Source of the DNA: Osmia lignaria lignaria
Lineage: Eukaryota; Arthropoda; Insecta; Hymenoptera; Megachilidae
Assembly: GCF_051020975.1 (NCBI RefSeq)
Contig: NC_135034.1
Location: forward strand, 6,262,001 to 6,326,000
Reading direction: 5' to 3'
DNA length: 64,000 nt
This document shows, one piece after another, positions 11,995 to 24,150 of this stretch (position 1 is its first letter; each line of letters starts with the position of its first letter). Below the pieces are notes generated by a model that was not told where the DNA came from, did no database searches, and was given only the letters and a program-made list of their open reading frames with translations. The translations under genes were made by a program, and so were the position numbers.

Positions 11995-13055
11995 TGGTAA
12001 TTTAATTTCAGATCAAAGATCTAGTAGAGTCTCGTAGGAAGAAGCTAGGGTCTGTCGTGTTCAGTGTTGCTGGCGGCCGGAAAGAACCCTTGTAAAATTA
12101 TGTACCTGTCCATTAGGCCAGACACTTAACTCGGCCTTCTATGCACACGCATAATTTTCCATGCAGCTCGCACCCCTCGCGGTTACCCAACTAACAGTCT
12201 AATAATTTAATACAGGATCAGGTATAAACACGTCGGAAGGAATAAGATATGCGACCACTTGTTTTCTTTTTAATTTTTTTTTTATTTTCCAAGAATCATA
12301 GGTTAACGATCGAAAAATATGTTAATCGATGTTGATTCGTGTCCTTCTTCTCTGGACAATCCGCAAGGATGTGCTCGATGACGTTACGGTAACTGTACCA
12401 CGACAAACGCCGTTCCACATAACAACGTTCGGTATTCGAGAGCTGGTAGAGTACTCGAGTCTCGATGGCAGGCAAGATAGTTATTTGCTGATCGTTTTGT
12501 CGAGTGCGACCAGGTCTTGCGATTAGGCCCGTTGGTTGCGATTGGTACCACCAACCAAGCGCACGAGGAACACGTTGGTCAAGTATTTTTTCTGACCGGT
12601 TAAAAGGTTCGACACGTTTTCCATTTCACCCCCGTTGTACTCCGGTCACGACCAATTAATCTCCAGTTATTTCGGCTCGAGGAACACGACCTGCGACTCC
12701 AATATCTTTCCTCACCATTCGAGCACTCGAAACTTTTTAGCGCCATTGAATGCATGCCTATGTGTATGATAATTAGAGTATCGTCGAGGAAGCGTAAGTG
12801 TAACCTGCAGACCTAGATCGACACGCATACGCGTGTAAATTCAAGGTCTTCGAGCCGGTGTTTATCGTAACTCGATCGAGCGTGTTCCGTTCGAACGTAA
12901 CCTCGATCGATATCGGACGTCCGATTTCGATGGCCTCGATAAATCGTTTACGGTAGCCACGATAACGGTTAGCAGGCTCGTCGTTGTGGTCCCATCGAGC
13001 TTAATTCCCGATGCGATTGGCGCACACTCGTAACGAGTGGTAAACGAAAAGACGA

Positions 13056-13075
13056 ACGACGCGACGCGACGCGCG
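13056..13075. repeat. short (GACGC)n tandem
   Basis: About four units of a CpG-rich five-base motif are present. A related run occurs near 34760. Confidence 0.6.
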
Positions 13076-13723
13076 TTAATTGGAGCAGCTCGAGACGGGG
13101 GTCAACGTAATGGAATCTCGGGGTTGAGAACGCGACGTTCTCCGTGGTGGACGGACACCGTATAAATTACACCCGTTTGAGGACGGTCGTTCTCTTGACT
13201 CCCATTAAAGTTGCAAACGATAATGGGGACCTCGTTACGCGTCATAGAAGATTGCCCTTGCTACATAGCTCGTTACGCTTAATCGGAGCATTTCAAAAAA
13301 TATTCCTAGGAACATCAAGGTTACGGGTGAAATTGTAAGTTAGATGGAATTTGTGGTTGGATATTTTTATCTTCTCAGATCAGACATGGTCAACTGGATG
13401 CCCTTGGGCAGGTACACCTTACCCTCGATTCCACCCTGTAGACGAAGTACCACGAGTTAATCGCCCGTGAACGCTGCAGCTACCGTTTAAACGATCGATC
13501 GAGAAAGAAATTATTACCACCGAGTAAATTCTTCATTGCTCTAATTCGATTCGAATCCCGCGGTTGTCCGCATTCCGGTCGGCGCTCTTTTCTTTGGCCG
13601 CGTGCGACTAAACGTTGACCACGAATTTCCGGATCAACGATCGCCAGGCGTGTCGTTTCTCGTCGAGGCGTGAAACGTCGGCTAACGGCGCGAAAAAAAG
13701 GACCACGAGGAGAAGAGAAGAGA

Positions 13724-13745
13724 GGAAACGAAACGAAACGAAACG
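13724..13745. repeat. (GAAAC)n microsatellite
   Basis: Four uninterrupted five-base units are followed by GG. Confidence 0.85.
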
Positions 13746-14717
13746 GTCTTAAAATCTCGAAGGATTTCATTCTGATAGACCGTGTAATCGCAACGTTCTC
13801 CAATTATTACACCCAGCCTTGCTGTCGTATTTCTTTCTCGCGGCATCCATCAGGAAATCGGTTCCGTTTCATCACGGTATTTTTACCATTGTCTCGTTCG
13901 ATTATTTGTTTCTTCAAAAAATAAATGAACAGGTGAAAAGCTGGCATATCAAAGGCAACTTGTCGATTCGTTTGGCGTTAATTTCGCATAATTATGCGTA
14001 ATTACGTTATCCGTGCGTTCGAAGACGCGACCGGCAGCGTCGAGTTGGCGTCGGATATTAAATCACGCGATGTCGTAATCCGTGCATCTTTTAGTCGCAT
14101 CTACATCCGTTGAACATCACTGATAGCCACGCGACAGTGTTCTCGACTGGTTTCGCGGGAATTCTCCTGGTATCTTGATCCACGAAGCCCGAGACGGGCA
14201 AGGAAGCAGAGTCGTCGCCGTTGGTGTTTGGTGACAGCAACGGTACATCCTGCCCACGAGCGTCGTTACGCTACACGAAGCTGACGACGAATAGATCGAG
14301 TCGAACACCTCGAGCAGATCGAGCCGTTCCCCGTGAATCGAACTGAATCTTCGAAGTATGTAGCTTTAACTCGCCTCCTGTTCTTCTCCTTCTTCTTCCA
14401 CCTGGGTTCTTCGTGGTAATAACCGTCCACGTACCGGAAGGTCGACCGGCTAATGTCTCATAAATTGCCAGAGATTAATCCGGCTTGCATTCGCTACTTG
14501 CGCGAGCATATGTATATCGACTCGGGGGTCCATGACCAGGAATCAGGTGCAACGAGAACTGGTCTCTGCGTACCTTTCCGAACGGAGCCGTTTCTAACGA
14601 CGGGAAGATATAAACTACGCGACAGGGTTTTTCTATTAAGAATGTTTATAAAACGATGCAGAAGAAAGCAATTACGAAATATTTCGCCGGTGTAAATAAA
14701 GGAGTAGCGGTACTCAC

Positions 14718-14902
14718 TGGTTGGTTCGGCTGATTTCTGTGTCAGAAGTTTTCGGCGGCCCGGTCTTCCGGCGTATGCACGTACGACCATCAATTCATCG
14801 CCATTCCAGTACATTAACCACGATGAACGCGTATTCCACTCCGGGTTTATAGTCGGACCAGCCATCATCTCGCATCGTGTGCAACCGTCATCTTGGCTAA
14901 TG
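14718..14902 (-). CDS. candidate internal exon, unknown protein
   Basis: On the minus strand a pyrimidine-rich acceptor (TTTTCTTCCTTTTGCCAG) ends at 14903. A near-consensus donor GTGAGTA begins at 14717. Between them 185 nt stay open as part of a 222-codon frame, the longest in the window. The peptide contains CTRCEMMAGPTINPEW, then LMYWNGDELMVVRAYAGRP, then a basic GRPGRRK stretch. I do not recognise it. Partner exons were not found, and the long frame starts with GTG, so an upstream exon or the internal Met-Met pair would have to supply the start. Chance remains possible. Confidence 0.33.
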
Positions 14903-15637
14903 CTGGCAAAAGGAAGAAAACTCGAAGAACCAACGGATGGGCGATGCAGAGTAGCGAGGAAACGACGAAGAAAAAGAAGAAATCTCGATCTGATGCAGAT
15001 CTTATTAACGAGTACCGTTCGCTGATGGTGCTGTTGCTCGAAGGAAATTGACCAAACTTGTTTTCTTTTATTAAAAAGGCATATTTTATGAAAAATGCCT
15101 AATATTCCGAGGGCGGTGGGTTTCGAAGGACGAGAAGAAACAGCAGTTTGAAAGTTTCGCACGAAAAGCTTCTTCTTTTTCTTACCGGCAAATCACTCGA
15201 TTGTCTTGTAATCGCGCGGATCTGAATAATTGGTCGTCGGTTCGCACACCTTACGGAGCGAGAAAGAGAGAGGCTGGGGATGATTTTATTTAATGGAGAA
15301 CCGATCCCGCGGTCGGGCAGCCGCTTCGCTTTTTGCCTTGACTGGTGTAAATAACCTCCAGTTCATTCCGACTCGAACGAAGCTTCGACGATACTCGGAC
15401 GATCTTTTTTTATCGGTATCGTTTGCCTTGCGGATGCTCCTTCGCGCTTCCTCGCTGCTCTGTTAACGATCCGGATGACTAGCTGCAAATCGATGCAGTC
15501 TGTAGCGTTATCAGCCTTTCGGTGGATAGCTTCCATTTAACTGAAATACCGATCCACTTCTAATCACCGAACTGGTCCACACCCTCGCGCTTTCACTCGG
15601 TGTAAACGACTTTAAAGTTGCAAAGGGAGTTCATCAA
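14903..15637. other. non-coding, no gene seen
   Basis: The 5' part of the same 222-codon minus frame lies here, but with low-complexity composition. Nothing else is recognisable. Confidence 0.4.
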
Positions 15638-15766
15638 TTAACCCTTCAACTGCGGATACTTTTAGCACAGCCGATCGCTCTAATTTTAAATTATATTACC
15701 AAAGTGATATTTTATTTTATTTTTATTTTAGTAGTATACAAACCACATCCGCAGTTAAAGGGTTAA
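15638..15766. mobile_element. piggyBac-type MITE family C, copy 1
   Basis: A 121-bp element (15642-15762) is flanked by TTAA on both sides (15638-15641 and 15763-15766), the target site duplicated by piggyBac transposases. The ends form an inverted repeat beginning CCCTTYAACTGCGGAT. The interior is AT-rich and non-coding. Copy 2 is at 24007-24150. It must have been mobilised by a transposase encoded elsewhere. Confidence 0.9.
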
Positions 15767-18700
15767 CGATCTTGATTTGCTAAGATGTAACATAAAATAT
15801 GACAAGGTTAGGCATTTGTCGGGGTTGTGGCTCGTTTCCGCGTCTTCCTTTCTCTTCTCCAGCCCGCTTACCAGGGGACGAATGTTAAATTGGCATGAAG
15901 CATGACCAGTGTCCAACAGTTTTGTCCTCTCTTTCGTTCTTTCATCCTAGCCGGTCGAGGGAACGCGTTCCGACAGGGAACACCGTCTTCCGTGTCGCGC
16001 TTTAATTACAACCACGGTCCCGTTTTTTGCAGTACTTTTATTAATTGAGGGAACAGGACCCGGTGAAACCGCTCGAGCCGCGAACTGCACACGCTCGCGG
16101 ACAATGCGAGGATCAGAAGCACCCGCGTGTCCTCCTCACGACGAAACGCGATTACGGTACTCTCTTTCGTCCTCGTGTGCGTACTTACGCGTTTACCGGC
16201 TCGAGACGACCGAAGACCTTACTTCCATTTAACCAGGCTTCCGTGTTTTCCGAATATTCCCTGTATTCCCATTTCTCTTTTCCCCATCGTCGACGAATCT
16301 TTCGAATAGAAGGGTTATCTGCCTTTCGAGAGTGAACGATGAAACGTAGGAATTCGCGAACAGCGACGACGCCGCTAACGATGCTTCAGGTATATTAAAA
16401 TGTTAATTACTTTGACCGTGGTAGCGAACTATGAGAACGTTCTCTTCTGGCATTGTTCAAAGTCGAGGGTAAAAGTATTGAACGCGTGTGCCCGCTACTT
16501 TCCAGTACCCTTGCAAATGAATTCCTCCGTCTACGTAGGTGTATCGTTGGGATAAGATTTTTTAAAAAGGCTTTGCATTCTATTACCAGATTCGAAACGC
16601 TATATTTCGTGTAATTAGGGAATTATCGAGCTAGAAACGAGCACGGTCGATCGACCTATACTTGGAGACGGAAAAACGCGGAAAGGGAAAAGTTGAACGG
16701 AAGAGATGGAGGAATCGGTAAGGTGGGTGAATAGGAAGAGGATGTGCAACGAGCGAGAATGGAGTGCACGAGTGAACCGGATGGCGAAGCGACTTTTTGA
16801 GCGAGTAAATACTCGCGTGACACCAGAGCACGACGGTGTACCGTTTTTTTCTTTTTTTTTTCTTTTTTCTTTAACCCCTCGTCCCTCTCTCGTTTCGCTT
16901 CCCATTCGGATAATAACGCAGAGAATAAAAGTTGGCGACGCGGCGCACGGACCCCGCCGGTTGCCTGTTTGTTTCAGCTCGGCCGAGTGACAGGATAATC
17001 GGCCGGAACGGAAGACTATTTATTATTATCGTTATGTTGTAAACGGGACACGAGGATACACGCGCAGTTGGTACGGTTGGATGATAAAACGGATTACGGG
17101 TAGGGCTTATTGTTATACGCGAATAACTCGGCGTTTCTATGCTTTATGCGAGTGGCTCTAATAATTTGATCACCCACTACTGTATCCTTCAACTATAACG
17201 CGTTTCCATAAAAATACATCCAACTCTAGAGAATTGCGATCGATCGTTTGAAATGGCGAGCACGTCTCTCGCGGATAGAAGAGCATGATCGATCGATCGA
17301 TTCTCGAGCAATATCTCTCGCGATATTCCCATCTAAGTCGCAGTTATATTTAAACCCGGAAATAAGTGAGAATCTTCGGACTTGCGTTCGTTCATCTGGG
17401 ATTATTCAAGTTGAAAAACGAATGGAACAACGAACGTTCCATGGGTCTAGTCACCTTACGTAATGAAACGATTCGGTTTGAAAATCTTCGTGTACCGTTA
17501 ACTTCTTAACTTCCCTGAGAAAAACTGGCTCGTCGTGTGTAGTCGATAGCGAATCGGTGAATCAGGTTCTTTCATCGTCCTTCCGGCTGCATAATTATTC
17601 CGCGACCTCGACTCCAGGATCGTAGATATAAGAGGGGAAAGGAGTAGCGTAAGAAGTACTCTGAGACAAGAATAGAGTGAAAAAATTTCGAGGAAGAGGA
17701 CGAGCGAGGGACGTTGGGGTCCGTAGTGGAACCGATGCAGCGTGTCGAGCGTGACACAGGCTCGACCGGATTCCATCCTGGCATTTTCTTTGGCGCTTCT
17801 TACGGTGCCCGTTCGTGCGTGAACTAGGGACTCGTAATACGTGTATAGGAATCAATTATTATCGTTGCAAATATCATTTGAAATTTTCGAAAATTACCGC
17901 GAACGCTGCAACGCGACGCGTCGGGTATCTGCTTACCGTTGCGCGCTGATCACTTTGCTCATCTTCTTCTTACCTTATTATCTAATTGCAGGTAACCGAA
18001 ATTAATTTATTTCCAAGGTACTTTGCAACAGATATTGTATGAAATTAGGAATTGAACGATTGTAACTACTGTTATTAACATGGTTATTATTCTTGTTGCT
18101 ATGCGTAAAAGGAACAGTCGTTTCACTGTTAGTTGCGAGAATCGAGCTGTGCAGGGGAAGAATGTGTTGAGGTACGCGAGAAGAGAAAATAGCAGAACCG
18201 CGGCTTGTACCTATGTAGCTTAGAAGGAATATCGTGCGAGGGTTTACGCAAATAACGCGGTCTGAAAAAAATGACCGGCAAGAAGATGTTCGCGATGCAG
18301 GAAGTCGAAGCCGGCTCCTGGAAGCCTTCATCCTTCTCCCTTGAAACATCCTACGAGCAAAGTGGCGCCAACTTTATACCAGCCGTCCCTTACTTTATAT
18401 TACCGTGCAAGTTTGCTCCTTTTTTTTTTCGGTAATTCGACCGCTTTTTCCATCGTTTCGCAAACCTGGCATCCACCGTCATTCCGATTCCTGCAAAACT
18501 CTATAATATTTGTCCGTATACCTCGTGTGCAAGCCTATAAACTGGAATGGTCGATAATCCGAGATTATGTAATTTACATTTCTTCCTGTTCTCTGAAATA
18601 ACCTAAGAGGAAATTAATTACCTGATTATACAGGTATTAAAGAGAAAAACGATCGTGCAGAAACAACGGTAAAAGAACGGATGAGAATTAGAAGAAAAAA

Positions 18701-20336
18701 GGATCTCGCCATTTGCGTATCAGAATGATAGAAGATCTTGGTTGAGAGCCGGATACCAGGTGGACGACGAAATGAAACGAGCGAGGGATAAAGGGAGGAA
18801 TGGCGAAGAAGAGGAGCAAGGGAAAGCAAAAGAAGCAGAATAAGATGGACAAAACGTCGGCGAAGAGTGACGTTTTCCACGACAGCTTGTCTTACTCTGC
18901 TGCTTTTCGACGTGAAAGGCCGGGGGACCAGTTTGTTACGAGCCTTACCTCGAGCCCCTTGCTCAAGGTCCTTGCTCCTCTCGGACGACCTTGGACGACC
19001 TTGAACAGAGCGAGCAGCGGTGCAACGAGTCAGCGGAGATCCGCCTGGCTCGATTCCGGCATTCGTCTCCGTTCTATCCCGTAATCGGCTACGGAAAATC
19101 TCTCGGCGATATCCGTCTTCTCTTCATTTTCTTCTTCTTCGTTGAAATATTTTATCGGGGGGTTTCTAATTTCAAGAATGCGCCGCTCCGGACGGTGCTC
19201 TTCTTCCTCGATTTTCCAACCGCGGCGAGATTCGATCCTGGAATTCAGGAAGGGAACGCGCGTCCCGCTGGATGAAATTCATATTTTAACACGATACAGA
19301 AGAAGCACGTGAGACTCGTGAAACTTAAAAGCTTTATCGTGTCTCGTGGTCTTACCGGAGTCTATTTTCAAGAATCTTTTTACCTGTAACACACGCTTCA
19401 TACGTCGAGTAGTTCGTTCGTTGGAAACTAACAATCATCCGACCGTCTGTTTCCATCCTCTCTTGGACGTTTTATTTCGTAAGTAGCCCGGCGCTTGGCT
19501 CGCGTTTGTTTCCCGACAGTTTCTTGGACAAGCGAATAGCAGGGTCCGATAAGTGTGTTGCGAGTATGCAGCGTATCTACTCGTTCGAGACAACTGGTTG
19601 TTCATCAAACTTCCTTCCAAGTTTCTTGCTGCATCTGTTTCCTTTTACCCTCTTAGTTCTGCCCGTGTTCTACCTTTAACGAGAAAATTCCCTCCCCGAG
19701 ATGTAGCTAGCGACAACCTGGCAATCGCTTCGAATTCATTCGAATACGTGTAATGAGAGCTCGGATCCAAATTAAACATTCAAAGACACGATAATTGAAT
19801 CGGTACTACAGATTACAAGATTTGCATGCGGAATTCAGATTTCTAAAAGAAAAACTTGATCGGTGTGTGGGGTCATTCCGCACAGTCGCCTGGTGAATAA
19901 AAATGTAATTACAATGTTACGAACGATTGAACGCATCAAATAAGTTCTTGCTCGGCCGCCTAGAAATCTTACAATACGTAAGGACAGACGATTCTCCATC
20001 GATGAATTCAGTGTCGAATAACGAAGGTTCGAGCAAAACCGGTGCGGACGTTCTCGTTCATACTTGTCGAAGCGGAATCGAAGCAAGAACGTACAGGAAA
20101 AGCGACAGAAGAAGAAGAAAAACGAAGCGTGTTCGCGACTCGACCGTAGGATATCTTAAGGGCACAGACTCCTTCTGCCATGGCCTGTATGCGTGCGCTC
20201 ACACAATCAACGGAAAGCATGCACGTATATGCCATGCGTGAGAGAGACACTCGATTTCGTAGATTTCGTTTTTCGTCTCGATAATTGCACAAATGAAATT
20301 TTCGCGGGTACAGCACCCACGGGTGGACTTCACCAC
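15767..20336. other. non-coding stretch
   Basis: Many short frames overlap on both strands without family resemblance, for example at 16045-16335, 17498-17855, 18002-18349 and 18800-19084. A T-rich run is at 16846-16870. No exon could be supported. Confidence 0.4.
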
Positions 20337-20527
20337 AGGGTGGTCTGGTCCGTTTGAACGCTAATAAACACCATACGTTGAGAAAAATGATATTTTCGAC
20401 ACTGTAAGATTGAGACAGACGATGTTGTAGGCAAACAACATGGCTGCCGAATGCTGCGTTCGGCTGCATTTTAGCAAATATTGGACGATTTAATGGTTTT
20501 TTCACCCATAGCACACCAGACCACCCT
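20337..20527. mobile_element. possible 191-bp inverted-repeat element
   Basis: The ends carry a perfect 13-bp inverted repeat (AGGGTGGTCTGGT at 20337-20349 and its complement at 20515-20527). The interior is non-coding, and the 168-codon minus frame crossing it has no family match. No target duplication is visible, so the superfamily is unassigned and the ends are approximate. Confidence 0.5.
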
Positions 20528-20782
20528 TCCTTGAACTAGCACAATGTCACTGAAATTCGACTTTTCACAATTTATCACTTCTGGAAGACGTAAAACGAAA
20601 TTTACGATTTGCACGCATCAGACGTCAAATAGACGGAAGAATAGTTCACTGATTTTCCGTCAGAGGCATTGATGGTATATTTGACCACGTTATCATCGGG
20701 GTCGATAAAAACAGAAATCAGTCGATAAATGTAAATTCTAATTTGACACCACAAACAGCTACGCGAATATAGTCAGAAGTAT

Positions 20783-22154
20783 GGCATAGTTGCCGCATCG
20801 TATTAAGACTTCTGTCACGCTGTTGCCACATCTGTTACAATTGCAACAGGCTCGAGCCGATTTTGATTCCTGCCAGACATAGAAAAGAATAGGACGCTCG
20901 AGAGAGAAAGAGGTTCGAGAATGAAACAATACATGTACTAATGTGTGCATCCATCAAACTTTTTTATTCATATTTATAATCATGTATTTTTCATCAATTA
21001 AATTACAGATAGAATACTTGAAATGGTATGCCAGAAAAATGAATTATAAAACTTGCACCATATACAGTGAAAACTCGATAAATGTACATAATTATTGCCG
21101 GTCCACTCCGCAACTGTTATGGAATAGGAGAATCATTTTTCAAATTTGATTGCCTAGTCAGTAAACACTGATTAGAAAGAGTCAGTAGCTAAAGACGAAA
21201 GAGGGACTAAAACCGGGATTTATTGCCTTCATTTAAATGCCCCGTGTCAATGTGACCATACTAATGCACAGAATAAAGTTTTTTATTTTAATAAAAATTT
21301 CACTATCATGTGGAGAAGATTTTTCTGATTAAAATGAAGTTAAACACAATATAAATTGGTCAACATTTAATACCATAATATTGGGTTAAATGTTGTGCTT
21401 GTGAGTCTTTCTCTCTTTGTTTATCCTTCTTGCGCTATCCTTTTCTATGTTCGGAAACATCAAAGAACGGCGGATTCGTGGTGCTGGTAGGGGTAGAATG
21501 AATGAAATAATACACATAACGTAAGTACGCGGCCATAAGACTTATAGGAATGAAAACTACCTGACATAATAATTTCAAGAAGGGAATAAGAAATAAAGAA
21601 ATTAATAATGAATTTTAATATAATTCTGTCACACTTAGACTGGGACACTCTGTATATGCAGGTACAATTATATTAAAATTCATTATTATATTTCAAATGA
21701 AAAAGATTTCAATAACACGTGGCTGGAGTGGCTGTCATGGGAATCGACGATGTAGACGGCGCGGAGAAAGAAGAGGCATTTTTTATATTTATTGATTATA
21801 TTTCAATCGATAAATATTGTATATTACAGATCAATTTACATGTCTTTATTTTTCATTTCTTTCCTGAAATTATTAATGCCATATAGTTTTTATTCCTATA
21901 AGTCTTATAGTCGCATACGTTATGTGTATTACAAAGTCTCATCGAATCTGTCGTAGCGTGTGACTATATTTACGCCGATCGGCCCTACGTTGTTTCATTC
22001 ATTATACTCCTTCTCTCTCTCTCGCGCTGTCCTTTTCTATGTCCGCCAGGAATCAAAATCTCGCTCGGCTCGAGCAAATTCATTTTGCTAGATGGTCACA
22101 GATGCGGCAACACCGCGATAGAACTCTCAAATGATGTGATTTGGCAACTATGCC
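20783..22154. mobile_element. fold-back element or nested MITE mosaic
   Basis: The outer arms are inverted copies. GGCATAGTTGCC at 20783-20794 pairs with 22143-22154, and similarity continues for about 160 bp (20783-20940 against 21985-22154), with blocks such as GATTTTGATTCCTG and GACATAGAAAAG. A second inverted pair lies inside (21508-21600 against 21840-21945, with ATAAGACTTATAGGAAT). A direct partial copy of the arm lies near 21395-21460. The left arm seems interrupted by about 550 bp of unrelated DNA at 20945-21495. No intact transposase frame was found. Confidence 0.7.
21602..21688. repeat. perfect 23-bp hairpin inside the fold-back region
   Basis: Arms at 21602-21624 and 21666-21688 are exact reverse complements (TAATAATGAATTTTAATATA followed by ATT), separated by a 41-nt loop. 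They may be the ends of a small nested element. Confidence 0.75.
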
Positions 22155-22711
22155 ACCTCACTTTCGTTTCTTATTCTGCATAATGACGTTAGATGTCACA
22201 CCGTCAAATGTCGAATTTCTCAATTATGTGTTTTCACGATTGCCCGATTCTTTCCAATGGCGCTTACATCGATTCGGAGGAGGCCTCGAAGGAGTCTCTG
22301 CCCTTAAGACGGCGCGGCGCGTCGCGGCGACAGGAAAAAGTCAAGCCTGTATCAGGCTCGATACGTATCTGCTAACTGCGAGATTATTTAAACGAGAATC
22401 CGCGTTCCTGCTTCTGGACAAGCGTCCATGAAAACGAATGTACCCTGTCCGTTACCGTCGATTGAATTCCCCTTCGAGAAAGATTTTTCACGCTTCGCGG
22501 CACCACTTCTGTTACACCTGCGTGCAGGGCGCTCGCGGCAGCAAATCTTTAGTAAGAATCGTCTATTTACAAAACTCTCACGATGTTGGGATCGCGACTT
22601 GTAGATCTGATAATAGAAGCAATCGTGGGAGTAAAGATGTCAATGGACAATGGAAGACCAGGCATCGAATTCATCTGCCCTAGTTTCTAATTTTTACAAA
22701 CAGTTGTAGAA
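22155..22711. other. non-coding, no gene seen
   Basis: This stretch separates the fold-back element from a dispersed repeat. A GC-rich patch with GGCGCGGCGCG lies near 22310. No exon is supported. Confidence 0.4.
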
Positions 22712-22910
22712 CAGGGGAGAAAAAGACGTCAGTGGGGCTGACGACAGACGAACCCTGCCCCAGACACCTATCATACCGCAATTCGGGACTCCTATAGATT
22801 TGAACTGCATGCCGGGCGACCGCCAGCGAGAACGCTGATCCATCTCGCCGCCACCTAGCGGTCCCCGGCCCGAACCAAAGGCGCCCGGTGAGACGAAACC
22901 CTCTCTCCAC
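22712..22910 (-). repeat. dispersed SINE-like repeat family B, copy 2
   Basis: This is the reverse-oriented counterpart of 8618-8836, sharing the same blocks and ending in the same CTTTTTCTCCCCT motif. It lacks the insertion of about 30 bp seen in copy 1. It has no coding potential of its own. Confidence 0.75.
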
Positions 22911-24006
22911 CTTCACTAAACGCCTACACAGTGTTGTACCCCGTGTTCTAAAGTATGAAGCATCGAATGTAAGGAATACGAGAGCCTTATTTCCATTCTA
23001 TTTCCCAGTTAACTGAACGTTCGAACATCAGTGGTTTTATCGTAAATGAAAATTGTGCAGACGCGTTGCCGCGTACGCATAGCGAGCCGAGATTGCGGTG
23101 GCGTATCATTGGAACCGCGATATGACGAACGATTCGCTGCAACCGCAGAAGAGGAAGAGCAGGACAAAGAAAGGCGCGAAAGAAAAGTAGAAGGATGAAG
23201 GAGAAATGTAACGGCACGAGAGGCGAGGGAAGAGTAGAACTGCTTTTGCGATGGAATGAGGAAACTGCTCGGAGAAGGAAGCGACGGGTCTCGGATGTCA
23301 CCACCGGCTGCTGGTCCACGTCGCCGGTATCGCCAACAGGACGACACGGTTCGTGAATGTTGTTACGTAGCCAGGCTCTGGAATATAAACCGTCGAGTGC
23401 AGTTGGCAAGTGCACAGGTGCACTTTGGCGTGGCGTAACTTAGCTGTCGTATGGGCTGACCCGAGATTCATCGCGGCACACAGGTTTCTGACCCGTGGCC
23501 AAGACGAATGGAAAATTCAAGTCGGAAACGTCCTCTTCAACGTAATGGTTTCGTCGTATCCGAGTCGCGTGTACAGATTACAATTTGCTGGGAGAAGATT
23601 TTCAAGAACTCGTTATCCACGACGAGGCAGGACGCTCGGGTAAAGCAGTTTCGAGGAAAGATTTGAATCTTGATTTCACGCCGCGTCAAGTTCGAGCTAA
23701 GGAGGATTAGAAACCCGGGGCTGACAATAGTCACGAAGGCTAGTAATTTACTTGTTTCCAATAACGGAATCGTAATGACATAATTTGCACGATGAAACAC
23801 GTCCATAAACGAGTAAACAGACTTTCGACGTGCGTTAAGTGCTCTCGTCTAACGATTTAACTACCTCACTGTTTTGTTCGATCGAGAATTCATTTCGAGC
23901 CGGGAAAAATTGAATACCTCTTGCTGCACGCTATTTCCCGCACACGATCCATTTTAACCCCTTCTGTACACCAGTTCAGTCAAGAAATACATCCCGTACG
24001 TGGTGT
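22911..24006. other. non-coding, no gene seen
   Basis: Overlapping frames at 22987-23415 and 23009-23347 on the minus strand have skewed composition and no recognisable domain. Confidence 0.4.
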
Positions 24007-24150
24007 TTAACCCTTTAACTGCGGGTACTTTTAGCACGGCCGATCGCTCTAATTTTAAATTATATTATCAAAGTGATATTCTATTTTAAAAGATTTTTTT
24101 TATTATATTCATTTTATTTTCATGAACCACACTCGCAGTTAAAGGGTTAA
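24007..24150. mobile_element. piggyBac-type MITE family C, copy 2
   Basis: A 136-bp element (24011-24146) lies between TTAA target sites (24007-24010 and 24147-24150). It has the same CCCTTTAACTGCGGGT ends and the same GATCGCTCTAATTTTAAATT interior block as copy 1. It is slightly longer because of extra AT-rich interior sequence. Orientation matches copy 1. Confidence 0.92.

Larger units (their letters stand above)
11585..14717. other. intergenic, simple repeats only
   Basis: The first part may be the 3' UTR of gamma-glutamyl hydrolase. It contains an ATT-rich run near 11640, an AGCC tandem near 11975, a GACGC tandem near 13056 and a GAAAC tandem near 13724. No splice-bounded exon was identified. 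Confidence 0.45.

Noticed and set aside
20008..20514. 168-codon minus ORF
   Set aside because: It crosses an inverted-repeat element and has no domain; a 104-codon + frame overlaps it.
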